This document shows positions 1 through 7,887 of a stretch of 64,000 bases of DNA, piece after piece. How positions within the stretch are numbered: the stretch's first letter is position 1; every line of letters starts with the position of its first letter. The position numbers were made by a program, and so were the translations under genes. The notes under the pieces are model-generated. The model saw only the letters and a program-made list of their open reading frames with translations, did no database searches and had not been told where the DNA came from. The DNA comes from Plantactinospora sp. BC1 (lineage in GTDB: Bacteria; Actinomycetota; Actinomycetes; Mycobacteriales; Micromonosporaceae), in assembly GCF_003030345.1 (NCBI RefSeq), contig NZ_CP028158.1, positions 2,418,001-2,482,000 of the forward strand, given 5' to 3'.

Positions 1-28
1 GGCGGTCACCGTGACCCGGCGGAGGTGA
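1..28 (+). CDS. folB: 3' end of folB (dihydroneopterin aldolase), partial
   Basis: The window opens inside a gene. The frame from base 2 gives AVTVTRRR and a TGA at 26-28, one base before the folK ATG. A short basic tail directly upstream of folK fits the end of FolB in the actinobacterial folate operon. The identification rests on position and this short tail only. Confidence 0.5.
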
Positions 29-29
29 G

Positions 30-554
30 ATGACCCGGGCCGTGCTCTCGCTCGGCAGCAACCTCGGTGACCGGCTCGGACACCTGCGCACGGCGGTCGA
101 CGAGCTGCGGGACGTACTCCTGGTGGCCTCCGGGGTCTACGAGACGCCGCCGTGGGGGGATCCGGACCAGCCGGCGTACCTGAACGCCGTCCTGCTGGTC
201 GCGGACGACGCGGCCGGGCCGGGCGACTGGCTCGACCGGGCCCGGGCCGCCGAGGCGGCGGCCGGCCGGGTCCGCGACCCGCGGCGCCGCTTCGGCCCGC
301 GCACCCTCGACGTGGACGTGGTCGCGGTCTGGTCGGCCGACGGCGAGCCGGTGCGCAGCGCCGACCCCGAGCTGACCCTGCCGCACCCCCGGGCCCACCT
401 GCGGGCGTTCGTGCTCCGGCCGTGGATCGACATCGACCCGTACGGGCGGCTGCCCGGCCACGGCTGGCTGACCGACCTGATGTCGACCGAGCCGGTCGCC
501 ACCGACGTGCTGGACGTGCGCCCCCGTCCAGATCTGCGGATAGAGTCGGATTGA
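30..554 (+). CDS. folK: 2-amino-4-hydroxy-6-hydroxymethyldihydropteridine pyrophosphokinase (HPPK)
   Basis: FolK transfers pyrophosphate from ATP to 6-hydroxymethyl-dihydropterin, the step before dihydropteroate synthase in folate synthesis (cytoplasm). The 174-aa length is normal for HPPK. The N-terminal LSLGSNLGDR is the family signature, and GPRTLDVDVV around residue 90 is the metal-binding RTLD-D motif. AGGTG overlaps the preceding stop and serves as ribosome-binding site, so folB and folK are translationally linked. DUF3180 follows after 95 bp, as in the M. tuberculosis Rv3605c-Rv3606c pair. Confidence 0.95.
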   Translation: MTRAVLSLGSNLGDRLGHLRTAVDELRDVLLVASGVYETPPWGDPDQPAYLNAVLLVADDAAGPGDWLDRARAAEAAAGRVRDPRRRFGPRTLDVDVVAVWSADGEPVRSADPELTLPHPRAHLRAFVLRPWIDIDPYGRLPGHGWLTDLMSTEPVATDVLDVRPRPDLRIESD

Positions 555-649
555 CGGCGACCGCGGCGCGGACCGGACGAGCCAGCAGCACGACCCGGTT
601 CCGGGCGGTCCGTGGGAAGCGGTGCCGACGAGCGGAGTGAGGAAGAGTT

Positions 650-1180
650 GTGACCGAGCGCAGACCCCCGACGCGCGGCCCGGCCCCCGAGCGCGGGCGG
701 ATGGGTCCGACCAGACCCGCCTCCCTGGTGGTGGCCGGACTCGCCTCGGCGGCCCTGGCCTGGTTGCTGGTCAGCAGCTTCTACAGCCACATCCCGCCGC
801 TGCCCTGGCTGCCCATCGTCACCCTGCTCGGGCTGGCCGCCCTGGAGGGGTACGCGGCGGCGAACACCCGGGCCCGGATCGAGCGCAGGCCCGGACGGGA
901 TCCGGTCGACCCGCTGGCGGTGGCCCGCTTCGTCGTACTGGCCAAGGCGTCCGCGCTGGCCGGGGCGATCTTCGCGGGTTTCTACGCCGGGCTGGACGTC
1001 TGGCTGCTCATCGAGCGGACCCGGGCGGCCGCGAACGACGTACCGGCGGCTAGTGCGGGACTCGGCGCGTCGCTCGCCCTGGTGGGTGCGGCGCTCTGGT
1101 TGGAACGCGCCTGTCGGGTGCCCGATCGTGATGATCGTAATTCGGAGAGTGACGATCTGGATCGGCGCGACGAGCGCTGA
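650..1180 (+). CDS. DUF3180 family membrane protein
   Basis: A 176-aa protein with four hydrophobic segments at about residues 25-45, 52-70, 90-115 and 130-152, and charged ends. It matches the DUF3180 family, which is nearly always next to folK in actinobacteria; its function is unknown. The start is GTG 650 with GGAAGAG a few bases upstream. The position after folK agrees with Rv3605c. A link to folate metabolism would be inference from position only. Confidence 0.85.
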   Translation: MTERRPPTRGPAPERGRMGPTRPASLVVAGLASAALAWLLVSSFYSHIPPLPWLPIVTLLGLAALEGYAAANTRARIERRPGRDPVDPLAVARFVVLAKASALAGAIFAGFYAGLDVWLLIERTRAAANDVPAASAGLGASLALVGAALWLERACRVPDRDDRNSESDDLDRRDER

Positions 1181-1363
1181 ACAGGCCGCGCGGCGAATCG
1201 ACGCGCACCGGGGGTGACGGCCGGGCGTGCGCGCGGGTACGGTGCCTCCGACCGGGCCGGATCCGCCCGCTTCGCTGGATCTTGCCCACGTCCGACCGCT
1301 CCGCCCCCGGATGGCGCCCCGGGTCGGGGCCTGTTCGGCGGGACGAAACAGGAGGCGCGCGCG

Positions 1364-2701
1364 ATGGCGTACGACGATTCCATCTATCGGCGACGGGACC
1401 CCGGAGCGGATCCGGTGGGCACCGGTGCCCGGGAGGATCCCCGGTACGGCGCGGACCCCGGTTACGACGCCGACCCCCGTACGTCGTCCAGCCACGTCAC
1501 CGGCCGGTTCATGGGTGGCGAACCCGCCGTGGCGACCGACCCCGACCCGGCCGAGCCGACCCGGCGGCGGAACGTCCCGCCGGCCGCGCTGGAGAACGTC
1601 TTCGACGATCCCGCACACGGCGAGCCCGGGCGGGACCGGATCGGCGTGCACCTGCTCTGGGAGCTGGTCCTGCTGGTCGTGGTGGCGGTGCTGCTCTTCC
1701 TCTGCAACCGGGACTATCCCGACCTGCTCCGTGGCGAGCAGCGGGAGAGCCTGCTGGTCTTCGGCACCGCGCTCGGGCTGCTCACCCTCGGCGCCGGGCT
1801 GACCCTGCGCACCGCCGCGCCGAACCTCGCGCTGGGTCCGGTCGCCGTCGCCGCCGCGCTGCACTTCGCGGAGAACTCCGACCGGGGCGTCGTCTCGGCG
1901 ATGCTGCCGGCGGTGGTCGCCGGGGTCGCCGTCGGCCTGGTGATCGCCGTACTGGTGGTGGGCTTCCACGTGCCGGGCTGGGCGGCCAGCCTCGCCGCCG
2001 GACTCGCGGTGGTGGTCTTCGTCGAGCAGCGCACCGCCCCGGTCGACGTGCAGGGCGAGTACGACCCGAACCAGCACGCGCTCTACCTCTTCGCCGGCTT
2101 CGCCGCCGTCGCCGTGCTGGCCGGCCTCTTCGGCACCGTCAAGACGGTACGCCGAGCGGTCGGCCGGTTCCGGCCGGTGGGCGACCCGGCGCTGCGCCGG
2201 GGCGGTGCCGCGGCCGTCATCGTCACGCTCGGCCTGGTGCTGTCGACGGTCTTCGCGGTCGCCGCCGGGATGCTGCTCGCGGCCGGTGCCACCGGGCCGG
2301 TGGCGCCGACCACCGGGATCGAGTGGACGGGTCTGGCCTTCGGCGCCGCGCTGCTCGGCGGCGCCAGCGCGTTCGGCCGACGGGGCGGGGTCGCCGGAGG
2401 GCTGCTCGCGACCGTCGCGCTCGCCCTGTTCATCCGGTACGCCGACGAGCGCAACCTGGACATCGCGCCGACCGCCCTCGCCGCCGTACTGCTGGCCGTC
2501 GGCCTGCTGGTGACCCGGCTGGTCGAGGCGAACGGCCGCCCCCGGTCGTACGCCGAGCGGGACTGGGTGGAGGAGCCGGCGACCCCGGCGAGCTGGGACA
2601 GCGCCCAGACGGCCCAGCCACCGGAGCCGTGGAACTCCTCGCTGCCCGGCCAGCCGACCGACCGCTGGGGCGGCGACCGCTGGGACGGCCCGGACCGTTG
2701 A
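1364..2701 (+). CDS. multi-pass membrane protein, sugar-type ABC permease-like
   Basis: A 445-aa protein. Residues 1-95 are soluble, acidic and proline-rich; about ten hydrophobic helices follow; the last 50 residues are a Pro/Trp/Gln-rich tail. The helical part resembles RbsC-type permeases (BPD_transp_2), but no ATPase or binding-protein gene is adjacent, so transport is not shown. ATG 1364 was chosen because GGAGG lies eight bases upstream; the open frame continues back to 1214 without a ribosome site. A TACGGT box at 1238-1243 could be the promoter. It occupies the slot of the uncharacterised membrane protein Rv3604c. Confidence 0.7.
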   Translation: MAYDDSIYRRRDPGADPVGTGAREDPRYGADPGYDADPRTSSSHVTGRFMGGEPAVATDPDPAEPTRRRNVPPAALENVFDDPAHGEPGRDRIGVHLLWELVLLVVVAVLLFLCNRDYPDLLRGEQRESLLVFGTALGLLTLGAGLTLRTAAPNLALGPVAVAAALHFAENSDRGVVSAMLPAVVAGVAVGLVIAVLVVGFHVPGWAASLAAGLAVVVFVEQRTAPVDVQGEYDPNQHALYLFAGFAAVAVLAGLFGTVKTVRRAVGRFRPVGDPALRRGGAAAVIVTLGLVLSTVFAVAAGMLLAAGATGPVAPTTGIEWTGLAFGAALLGGASAFGRRGGVAGGLLATVALALFIRYADERNLDIAPTALAAVLLAVGLLVTRLVEANGRPRSYAERDWVEEPATPASWDSAQTAQPPEPWNSSLPGQPTDRWGGDRWDGPDR

Positions 2702-2776
2702 CCCGGGCCGGGCGGGGCAGGACGGGCCGGCCGGGCGGGCGGGACGGTCGGTGCGGCTTGCGGCGGTTCGGGCCGA

Positions 2777-2782
2777 TAGGCT
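2777..2782 (+). promoter_or_regulatory. -10 box TAGGCT for leaderless gene at 2790
   Basis: TAGGCT ends seven bases before the ATG and there is no ribosome-binding site, which is the usual layout of leaderless actinobacterial genes. Confidence 0.55.
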
Positions 2783-2789
2783 CGGCGTC

Positions 2790-3098
2790 ATGACGGAATC
2801 CGGTCCCGAGTCCCGTACCACGCCGACCTTCGCCGAGCTGGACGCGCTGTCCACCGAGGAGTTGCGCGAGCGGGCCTTCGCGCTGGCCCGGGAACGGCGG
2901 GACATCGGCTTCTTCTGGTCGGTGATCCGGCACCTGCCGAACGCGGACGAGGCGGCGGCGCTGGACGGCTCGCCGAACGCGGCCGGTCCGACCGTGGACG
3001 AGGCGGTCGCGCTCTGGCGGGAGTTCACCGGCCACGGCTACGAGGAGACCGCGCCGCTGCTCCGGGCCGCGTTCATCGACTATCTACAGAAGCACTGA
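2790..3098 (+). CDS. small conserved hypothetical protein
   Basis: A 102-aa soluble, acidic, probably helical protein with a heptad-like stretch (ELDALSTEELRERAFALAR) and no cysteines or membrane segments. It resembles small actinobacterial proteins annotated only as hypothetical. ATG 2790 is preferred over the upstream GTG at 2751 because of the TAGGCT box. The stop codon lies inside the first copy of a 19-bp tandem repeat. Confidence 0.7.
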   Translation: MTESGPESRTTPTFAELDALSTEELRERAFALARERRDIGFFWSVIRHLPNADEAAALDGSPNAAGPTVDEAVALWREFTGHGYEETAPLLRAAFIDYLQKH

Positions 3099-3140
3099 CC
3101 GGCTGCCGAAGCACTGACCGGCTGCCGAAGCACCGGCCGG
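3089..3140 (+). repeat. 19-bp direct repeat, about 2.7 copies, spanning a stop codon
   Basis: The unit GAAGCACTGACCGGCTGCC occurs at 3089-3107 and 3108-3126, followed by a partial copy to 3140. The first copy contains the last codons and TGA of the preceding gene. It looks like a small replication-slippage duplication. Confidence 0.8.
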
Positions 3141-3249
3141 TCGAATCCCCTCATCGGCCCGTCAATGGCGCGGATCGGTTGAAGCCAAGCACATTCCGGG
3201 AATCCGGCACCGGGTTTCGCGATCAGATTCCGCTGGGAATTAGCTGTGC

Positions 3250-3741
3250 ATGGCTCTCACCAACAGATACAAGACGGCCACGGGTGCGGGCACGCTCGCC
3301 GCACTCGTACTGGTCCTGGTCTTCGGCAGCCCCTGGTATGCCGACTGGGCCGGGGACGAAACCGACGAGAACACGGCGGGTGGCTGGTTCCTCCGGCTGC
3401 TCGCCTGGCCGGCGTGGCGGTTCGACTCGGACGACACGATCCAGAACGTCATCGCCGCCGACCTCAAGGCGATCCTGGTGGTGGTGCTCACCTGGGTCTT
3501 CCTCTACATGCTGCCCGGCTCGCAACTGGCCCGGGCCCGGGGCACCCTCAGCCAGTTCCTCGCCGGCTGGTCGGCGTACGTCTTCGCCGGTGCCTTCGCC
3601 GCGCTCTTCGCCACGCTGATCGGCAGCAACCCGTCGCTGCTCGGCGCATTCCAGGCCGCCGGCAGGGGTGCCGCGTACGGCTTCTTCGTCGGCTGGATCA
3701 TCGGCCTGGCCACCCTGGGCGGCTGGCGGGGCCGACGCTGA
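3250..3741 (+). CDS. hypothetical membrane protein
   Basis: A 163-aa protein with about four transmembrane helices (residues 12-30, 75-95, 103-125, 137-158). A short outside loop after helix 1 carries SPWYADWAGDETDEN. No known family was recognised. ATG 3250 has no good ribosome-binding site. It converges on the transporter ATPase gene, with a long inverted repeat between them. Confidence 0.6.
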   Translation: MALTNRYKTATGAGTLAALVLVLVFGSPWYADWAGDETDENTAGGWFLRLLAWPAWRFDSDDTIQNVIAADLKAILVVVLTWVFLYMLPGSQLARARGTLSQFLAGWSAYVFAGAFAALFATLIGSNPSLLGAFQAAGRGAAYGFFVGWIIGLATLGGWRGRR

Positions 3742-3805
3742 GCCGCACCGGCCGCGCTGGTCCAGCAGGTCGTCGACCTCGACCCGCGGGCGTACCGCCC
3801 GCTCG

Positions 3806-3861
3806 ACGGCGCCCGGAGTGCCCGATCGCTTCCCTCCCGCGACCGGCACTCCGGGCGCCGT
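3806..3861. terminator. 17-bp stem inverted repeat between convergent genes
   Basis: Arms 3806-3822 and 3845-3861 are perfectly complementary with a 22-nt loop. It lies between two convergent stop codons, where a bidirectional terminator is expected. There is no T tract, as is common in actinomycetes. Confidence 0.6.
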
Positions 3862-3951
3862 GCCGTCCGGGGCCAATCGCGAGCCCGTGCACCGGGCCGG
3901 GACTGGCGGAGGGCCTTCCACGAGCGGGCGGGGAGAGGTGCCGCGGCGGCG

Positions 3952-4983
3952 TCAACCGCCGACCGGGTCGGCCGGATAGTCGATGCTGAGGATCTGGTGC
4001 CGGCTCACCGTCCCGACCAGCTCGCCACCCTCGTCGGTCACCCGGGCGTCGTCCGAGTTCGTCCGCAGCAGCACCGCCAGCGCGTCGTAGAGCGACGAGC
4101 CGAGCGGCACGGTCGGCAGCCCGGCGGTGGTGGCGGCGTCCGGCGGGATCGGACGCAGCAGCTCCCGGGTGACCGGGGTGACCGCCAGCCGCCGGATCGC
4201 CCGGTCGGTCCCGACGAACTCCCGGACGAAGGCCGAGGCCGGCTCGCCGAGCAGGGTCGCCGGGCCGGCGTACTGCTCCAGCCTGCCGCCCTGGGAGAGC
4301 ACCACGATCCGGTCACCCAGCCGGACCGCCTCGTCCAGATCGTGGGTGACCAGCACGATCGTCTTGCGTACCTCCGCCTGGAGCCGCAGGAACTCCTCCT
4401 GGAGCCGGGCCCGCGCGATCGGGTCGACGGCCGAGAACGGCTCGTCCATCAGCAGCACCACCGGATCGGCGGCCAGCGCCCGGGCCACCCCGACCCGCTG
4501 CCGCTGGCCGCCGGAGAGTTCGTGCGGATAGCGCGGCCCGAAGGTGGTCGGGTCGAGCCCGACCAGGTCCAGCAGTTCTGCCGTACGGGCCGCGATCCGG
4601 GCCCGGGACCAGCCCGACAGCCGGGGTACGGTGCCGACGTTCGTGGCGATGGTCTGGTGCGGGAAGAGCCCGACGTTCTGGATCACGTAGCCGATCCGCC
4701 GCCGGAGCTGGACCGGGTCGGCCCGGGTGACGTCCTCGTCGCCGAGCAGGATGCGCCCGGAGGTCGGCTCGATCAGCCGATTGATCATGCGGAGCACGGT
4801 GGACTTGCCGCAGCCGGACGGCCCGATCAGCACCACCAGTTCGCCGGCCTTGACCTCCAGGCTCAGCTCGCCGACCGCCACCGTGCCGTCGGGATACTGT
4901 TTGCGTACCTGGTCGAGGGTTATCGCGGCGGCACCCGTGGTGCCGGCGGGCCCGGCGGAACCGGCCTCCGGGGTAACGTCCAC
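3952..4983 (-). CDS. osmoprotectant ABC transporter ATP-binding protein (OpuCA/ProV type)
   Basis: ATPase that would drive uptake of glycine betaine, choline or proline-betaine type solutes. The 343-aa protein has Walker A GPSGCGKST, signature LSGGQRQRVG, Walker B VVLLMDEPFSAVD and the switch His in LVTHDLDEA. A C-terminal part of about 75 residues (DALAVLLRTNSDDARVTDEG) looks like a CBS-type sensor tail, as in OpuCA. The start GTG 4983 has GGAAGGA about five bases upstream. It is transcribed away from its permease genes; in most opuC/proU loci the ATPase gene leads a single operon. Confidence 0.9.
   Translation of the reverse strand: MDVTPEAGSAGPAGTTGAAAITLDQVRKQYPDGTVAVGELSLEVKAGELVVLIGPSGCGKSTVLRMINRLIEPTSGRILLGDEDVTRADPVQLRRRIGYVIQNVGLFPHQTIATNVGTVPRLSGWSRARIAARTAELLDLVGLDPTTFGPRYPHELSGGQRQRVGVARALAADPVVLLMDEPFSAVDPIARARLQEEFLRLQAEVRKTIVLVTHDLDEAVRLGDRIVVLSQGGRLEQYAGPATLLGEPASAFVREFVGTDRAIRRLAVTPVTRELLRPIPPDAATTAGLPTVPLGSSLYDALAVLLRTNSDDARVTDEGGELVGTVSRHQILSIDYPADPVGG
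4974..4979 (+). promoter_or_regulatory. -10 box TAACGT for leaderless permease gene
   Basis: TAACGT ends six bases before ATG 4986 and lies inside the 5' end of the divergent ATPase gene. Confidence 0.4.
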
Positions 4984-4985
4984 GT

Positions 4986-5678
4986 ATGTCCTTCCGGGTG
5001 ATCGACCGGGCGCACCCGGGTAATCCGTGGTTCTCCTGGGACTATGTGCAGGGCAATTCGGAGACCATTCTCGCCGCCCTGCGGGAGCATGCCGCCCTCA
5101 CCGCCCAGGCGGTGTTGATCGCGGCCCTGGTCGCGATCCCGCTCGCCGTGCTGGCGTACTGGTTCCGGCCGCTCACCGGGCCGATTCTCGCACTCTCCGG
5201 CGTGCTGTACACGATCCCCTCGCTGGCGCTCTTCGCCTTCGTCGCACCGTACCTCGGCACCGGGACCACCACGGTGCTGCTCGGACTGGTCCTCTACGCC
5301 CTGCTGCTGATCGTCCGGAACGCGCTGGCCGGGCTCAACCAGGTGCCGGAGGAGGTCCGGGACGCGGCCCAGGGGATGGGGTACGGCCGGTTCGCCCGGC
5401 TGCTCCGGATCGACCTGCCGCTGGCGTTGCCGGGCATCTTCACCGGGCTGCGCCTGGCGACCGTCTCCACGGTGGCCCTGGTCACCGTCGGGGTACTGGT
5501 CGGGCACGGCGGCCTCGGGCAGCTCATCCTCGGCGGATTCCGGAACAACTTCTTCAAAGCCGAGATCATGACCGGGACGCTGCTCTGCGTACTCCTGGCC
5601 CTGGTCCTGGACCTGGTCCTCGCCGGCCTCGGTCGGCTGCTCACGCCGTGGGCCCGCCGTCGCGGAGCCGCAGGATGA
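4986..5678 (+). CDS. osmoprotectant ABC transporter permease 1 (OpuCB/ProW type)
   Basis: Membrane subunit of the betaine/choline-type importer, 230 aa with about six helices. The cytoplasmic EAA-like loop reads NQVPEEVRDAAQGMGYGRFARLL, followed by the family stretch GVLVGHGGLGQLILGGF. Only two bases separate its ATG from the GTG of the divergent ATPase gene, so each promoter must lie in the other gene. An in-frame GTG at 4998 is an alternative start. The second permease follows after 19 bp. Confidence 0.9.
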   Translation: MSFRVIDRAHPGNPWFSWDYVQGNSETILAALREHAALTAQAVLIAALVAIPLAVLAYWFRPLTGPILALSGVLYTIPSLALFAFVAPYLGTGTTTVLLGLVLYALLLIVRNALAGLNQVPEEVRDAAQGMGYGRFARLLRIDLPLALPGIFTGLRLATVSTVALVTVGVLVGHGGLGQLILGGFRNNFFKAEIMTGTLLCVLLALVLDLVLAGLGRLLTPWARRRGAAG

Positions 5679-5697
5679 GCGCGAGAGGTGAGTACGA

Positions 5698-6432
5698 ATG
5701 AACCCGATCGAGCAGGCCGTGGTCTGGCTCAACGACCCGCTGAACTGGACCAATCCCGGCGGGGTCCTCGACCGGCTGGTCGAGCACCTCGGCATCTCCG
5801 CCGCCGCCGTGGCACTCGGTTGCCTGGTCGCCTGGCCGCTCGGGCTCTGGCTCGGGCACACCGGCCGGGGCGGCGGCGCCGTGGTGCTGGTCTCCAACGT
5901 CACGCTGGCGATCCCGACCATCGCGCTGCTCACCATCCTTCCGCTGACCGCGCTCGGCTTCGGCAAGCCGCCGGTGATCATCGCGTTGGCGGTCTTCGCG
6001 GTGCCGCCGCTGCTGGCGAACGCCTACACCGGGATCCGGCAGGTCGATCCGGAGGTGCGGGACGCGGCGCGCGGGATGGGGCTCTCCGGCGGGCAGTTGC
6101 TGCGCCGGGTGGAGTTGCCGCTCGCGGTGCCCTACCTCGCGGCCGGGTTCCGTACCGCCGCCGTGCAGGTGGTGGCGACCGCCGCGCTCGCCTCGTTCGT
6201 CAACGGCGGCGGGCTGGGGCAGATCATCAGCGCCGGGTTCGGGCTCGGCATAGCGGTCGGCGGCGGTCAGATCCTGGCCGGCGGGCTCCTCGTCGCCCTG
6301 CTCGCACTGCTGGTCGAACTGGTCTTCGCGCTGGTGGAACGGCTGGTCACCCCGAGGCCGCTGCGCCGGAACCGGCGCCGGACCATCCGGCGGGCCGACC
6401 AGCGGGCGGCGGCGGCGATCACCGGCTCCTGA
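5698..6432 (+). CDS. osmoprotectant ABC transporter permease 2 (OpuCD/ProW type)
   Basis: Second permease of the importer, 244 aa with about six helices. The ATPase-contact loop reads RQVDPEVRDAARGMGLSGG, and the C-terminus is strongly basic (RRNRRRTIRRADQR), placing it inside. A GAGAGGTGAG ribosome site precedes ATG 5698. Two different permeases plus a lipoprotein binding protein match the OpuC layout rather than the single-permease OpuA. Confidence 0.9.
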   Translation: MNPIEQAVVWLNDPLNWTNPGGVLDRLVEHLGISAAAVALGCLVAWPLGLWLGHTGRGGGAVVLVSNVTLAIPTIALLTILPLTALGFGKPPVIIALAVFAVPPLLANAYTGIRQVDPEVRDAARGMGLSGGQLLRRVELPLAVPYLAAGFRTAAVQVVATAALASFVNGGGLGQIISAGFGLGIAVGGGQILAGGLLVALLALLVELVFALVERLVTPRPLRRNRRRTIRRADQRAAAAITGS

Positions 6433-6580
6433 CCCGCCGGCAGCCGACCGGCCGGTCGGCCCGTCGGTGTGGGTCTGATCACGTTCGGCGACCCTCGGCG
6501 CACCCGACGGGGCCACCCGGCACGCGTGATTATCGCGAAGAGTAGTCGCCTCTGCGCGCCTCGTGTCCGTTTGCGTGACG

Positions 6581-6606
6581 ATCCGATGACGAAGCCGGCA
6601 TCGGAT
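6581..6606. promoter_or_regulatory. 8-bp inverted repeat upstream of the binding-protein gene
   Basis: ATCCGATG (6581-6588) and CATCGGAT (6599-6606) are perfect inverted arms around 10 bases. They lie in the 295-bp gap 6433-6727, about 120 bp before the binding-protein start, next to the AT-richest stretch there. This could be an operator for osmotic control or an mRNA hairpin. I see no gene in the gap. Confidence 0.45.
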
Positions 6607-6727
6607 TGTCGTACCAGACGGGAGGATGTTTCGTGAGTACTCGCGGGCGGCCGTCCTGTCCTGTCGCCCGTCGGACACGCGGCCGGCCCACCCGGGCCGC
6701 GCCGGGACACAGGAGGCGGGCGTTTTC

Positions 6728-7741
6728 ATGCGTACACGTACACGTCTGGCAGTCGGCGCCGCCGGTGCCGTCGTCGCGGCCGGTTTTCTCGCCGGCTGCG
6801 GTGGAGCCGGCTCGTCCGGCACCCAGGCCCCGGCAACCGGGGCGCAGGGCGCCGGTTGCGCACCGGTGGCCGGATCCAGCCTGGTCGTGCTCGACGACGA
6901 CAAGAAGCTCCAGAACACCGACAACATCATCCCGGCCATCAACAGCAAGGTGGCCCAGCCGCAGTTGGTCGCGGCCCTGGACAAGGTCTCGGACAGCCTC
7001 GACACCAGCAAGCTGATCGGGCTGAACAAGGCGGTCGACGTCGACCGCAAGACCCCGAAGGTGGCCGCCGAGGAGTTCGCCTCGGCCAACAACCTCACCG
7101 CCGGCATCCCGACCGGTGGCACCGGCTCGATCACCGTCGGCGCGGCCAACTTCAGCGAGAACCAGACCCTGGGCGAGCTGTACCGGATCGCCCTCACCGC
7201 CGCCGGCTACCAGGTCAAGGTCCAGCAGATCGGCAACCGCGAACTCTACGAGCCGGCGCTGGAGAAGGGCGACATCCAGGTCGTTCCGGAGTACGCGGCG
7301 ACGATGGCGGACTTCCTGAACAACAAGGTGAACGCGAAGGGCGGGGCCACCCCGCCGCCGATCTCCTCCCCGGATCTCAACCAGACCGTGAGCGGGCTGA
7401 AGGCGGCCGGTGAGAAGGTCGGCATCACCTTCGGCAAGCCGTCGGCGGCCCAGGACCAGAACGCGTTCGCGGTCACCAAGGAGTTCGCCGACAAGTACGG
7501 CGTCCGCACCCTCAGCGAGCTGGCAGCGAAGTGCTCCGGCTCGGCGACCGTACTGGGCGGCCCGCCGGAGTGCCCGCAGCGGCCGAAGTGCCAGGCCGGG
7601 CTGGTCCAGGTCTACAACTTCAACGCCGGCCGGTTCGACTCGCTCGACGCCGGTGGTCCGCAGACCAAGTCGGCGCTGACCAGCGGCACGATCAGCGTCG
7701 GGTTGGTCTTCTCCTCCGACGGCGCACTCGCCACGAGCTGA
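6728..7741 (+). CDS. osmoprotectant-binding lipoprotein (OpuCC/OsmF family), permuted domain order
   Basis: Substrate-binding protein of the importer. A lipoprotein signal ends in LAGC with Cys24 as lipid anchor. Residues about 52-125 (LVVLDDDKKLQNTDN to TPKVAAEEF) match what is normally the C-terminal end of the family, while residues from about 135 (ITVGAANFSENQTLGELY, then ELYEPALEKGDIQVVPEY) match the normal N-terminus. The protein ends at LVFSSDGALATS, just where the C-terminal piece would normally follow. It therefore reads as a circular permutation. AGGAGG before ATG 6728 sets the start; 337 aa. Confidence 0.88.
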   Translation: MRTRTRLAVGAAGAVVAAGFLAGCGGAGSSGTQAPATGAQGAGCAPVAGSSLVVLDDDKKLQNTDNIIPAINSKVAQPQLVAALDKVSDSLDTSKLIGLNKAVDVDRKTPKVAAEEFASANNLTAGIPTGGTGSITVGAANFSENQTLGELYRIALTAAGYQVKVQQIGNRELYEPALEKGDIQVVPEYAATMADFLNNKVNAKGGATPPPISSPDLNQTVSGLKAAGEKVGITFGKPSAAQDQNAFAVTKEFADKYGVRTLSELAAKCSGSATVLGGPPECPQRPKCQAGLVQVYNFNAGRFDSLDAGGPQTKSALTSGTISVGLVFSSDGALATS

Positions 7742-7791
7742 CGAGCGATGCCCGGGGGCCGCAGCTTCCGGGTGCGAGCGGTGGAACCGAC

Positions 7792-7834
7792 CGGGGCCGG
7801 TCGACGGCAGTGCACGTGCCGTCGACCGGCCCCG
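7792..7834 (+). terminator. 17-bp stem-loop after the binding-protein gene
   Basis: Arms 7792-7808 and 7818-7834 are perfectly complementary around a 9-nt loop, about 50 bp after the stop codon. It is a strong terminator of the transporter operon despite lacking a T tract. Confidence 0.7.
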
Positions 7835-7873
7835 TACGCTGGCGCCGCCATTTCCGTCCCCGGCAACTGTGGG

Positions 7874-7879
7874 TAGGCT
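7874..7879 (+). promoter_or_regulatory. -10 box TAGGCT for leaderless gene at 7888
   Basis: TAGGCT ends eight bases before the ATG, with no ribosome-binding site between. Confidence 0.55.
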
Positions 7880-7887
7880 CGACTGCC

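Noticed and set aside
137-3028. A 963-codon minus-strand open frame over folK to the 2.8-kb gene
   Set aside because: Arg/Ser/Pro/Gly-rich, no family features, and antisense to well-supported genes.
3128-3150. T-arm-like sequence GGTCGAATCCC suggesting a tRNA
   Set aside because: No acceptor, D or anticodon arms can be built around it.
6606-7016. Alternative start or small gene before the binding protein (ATG 6626, GTG 6633)
   Set aside because: Upstream residues are Arg/Pro-rich and the lipoprotein signal clearly begins at ATG 6728 after AGGAGG.
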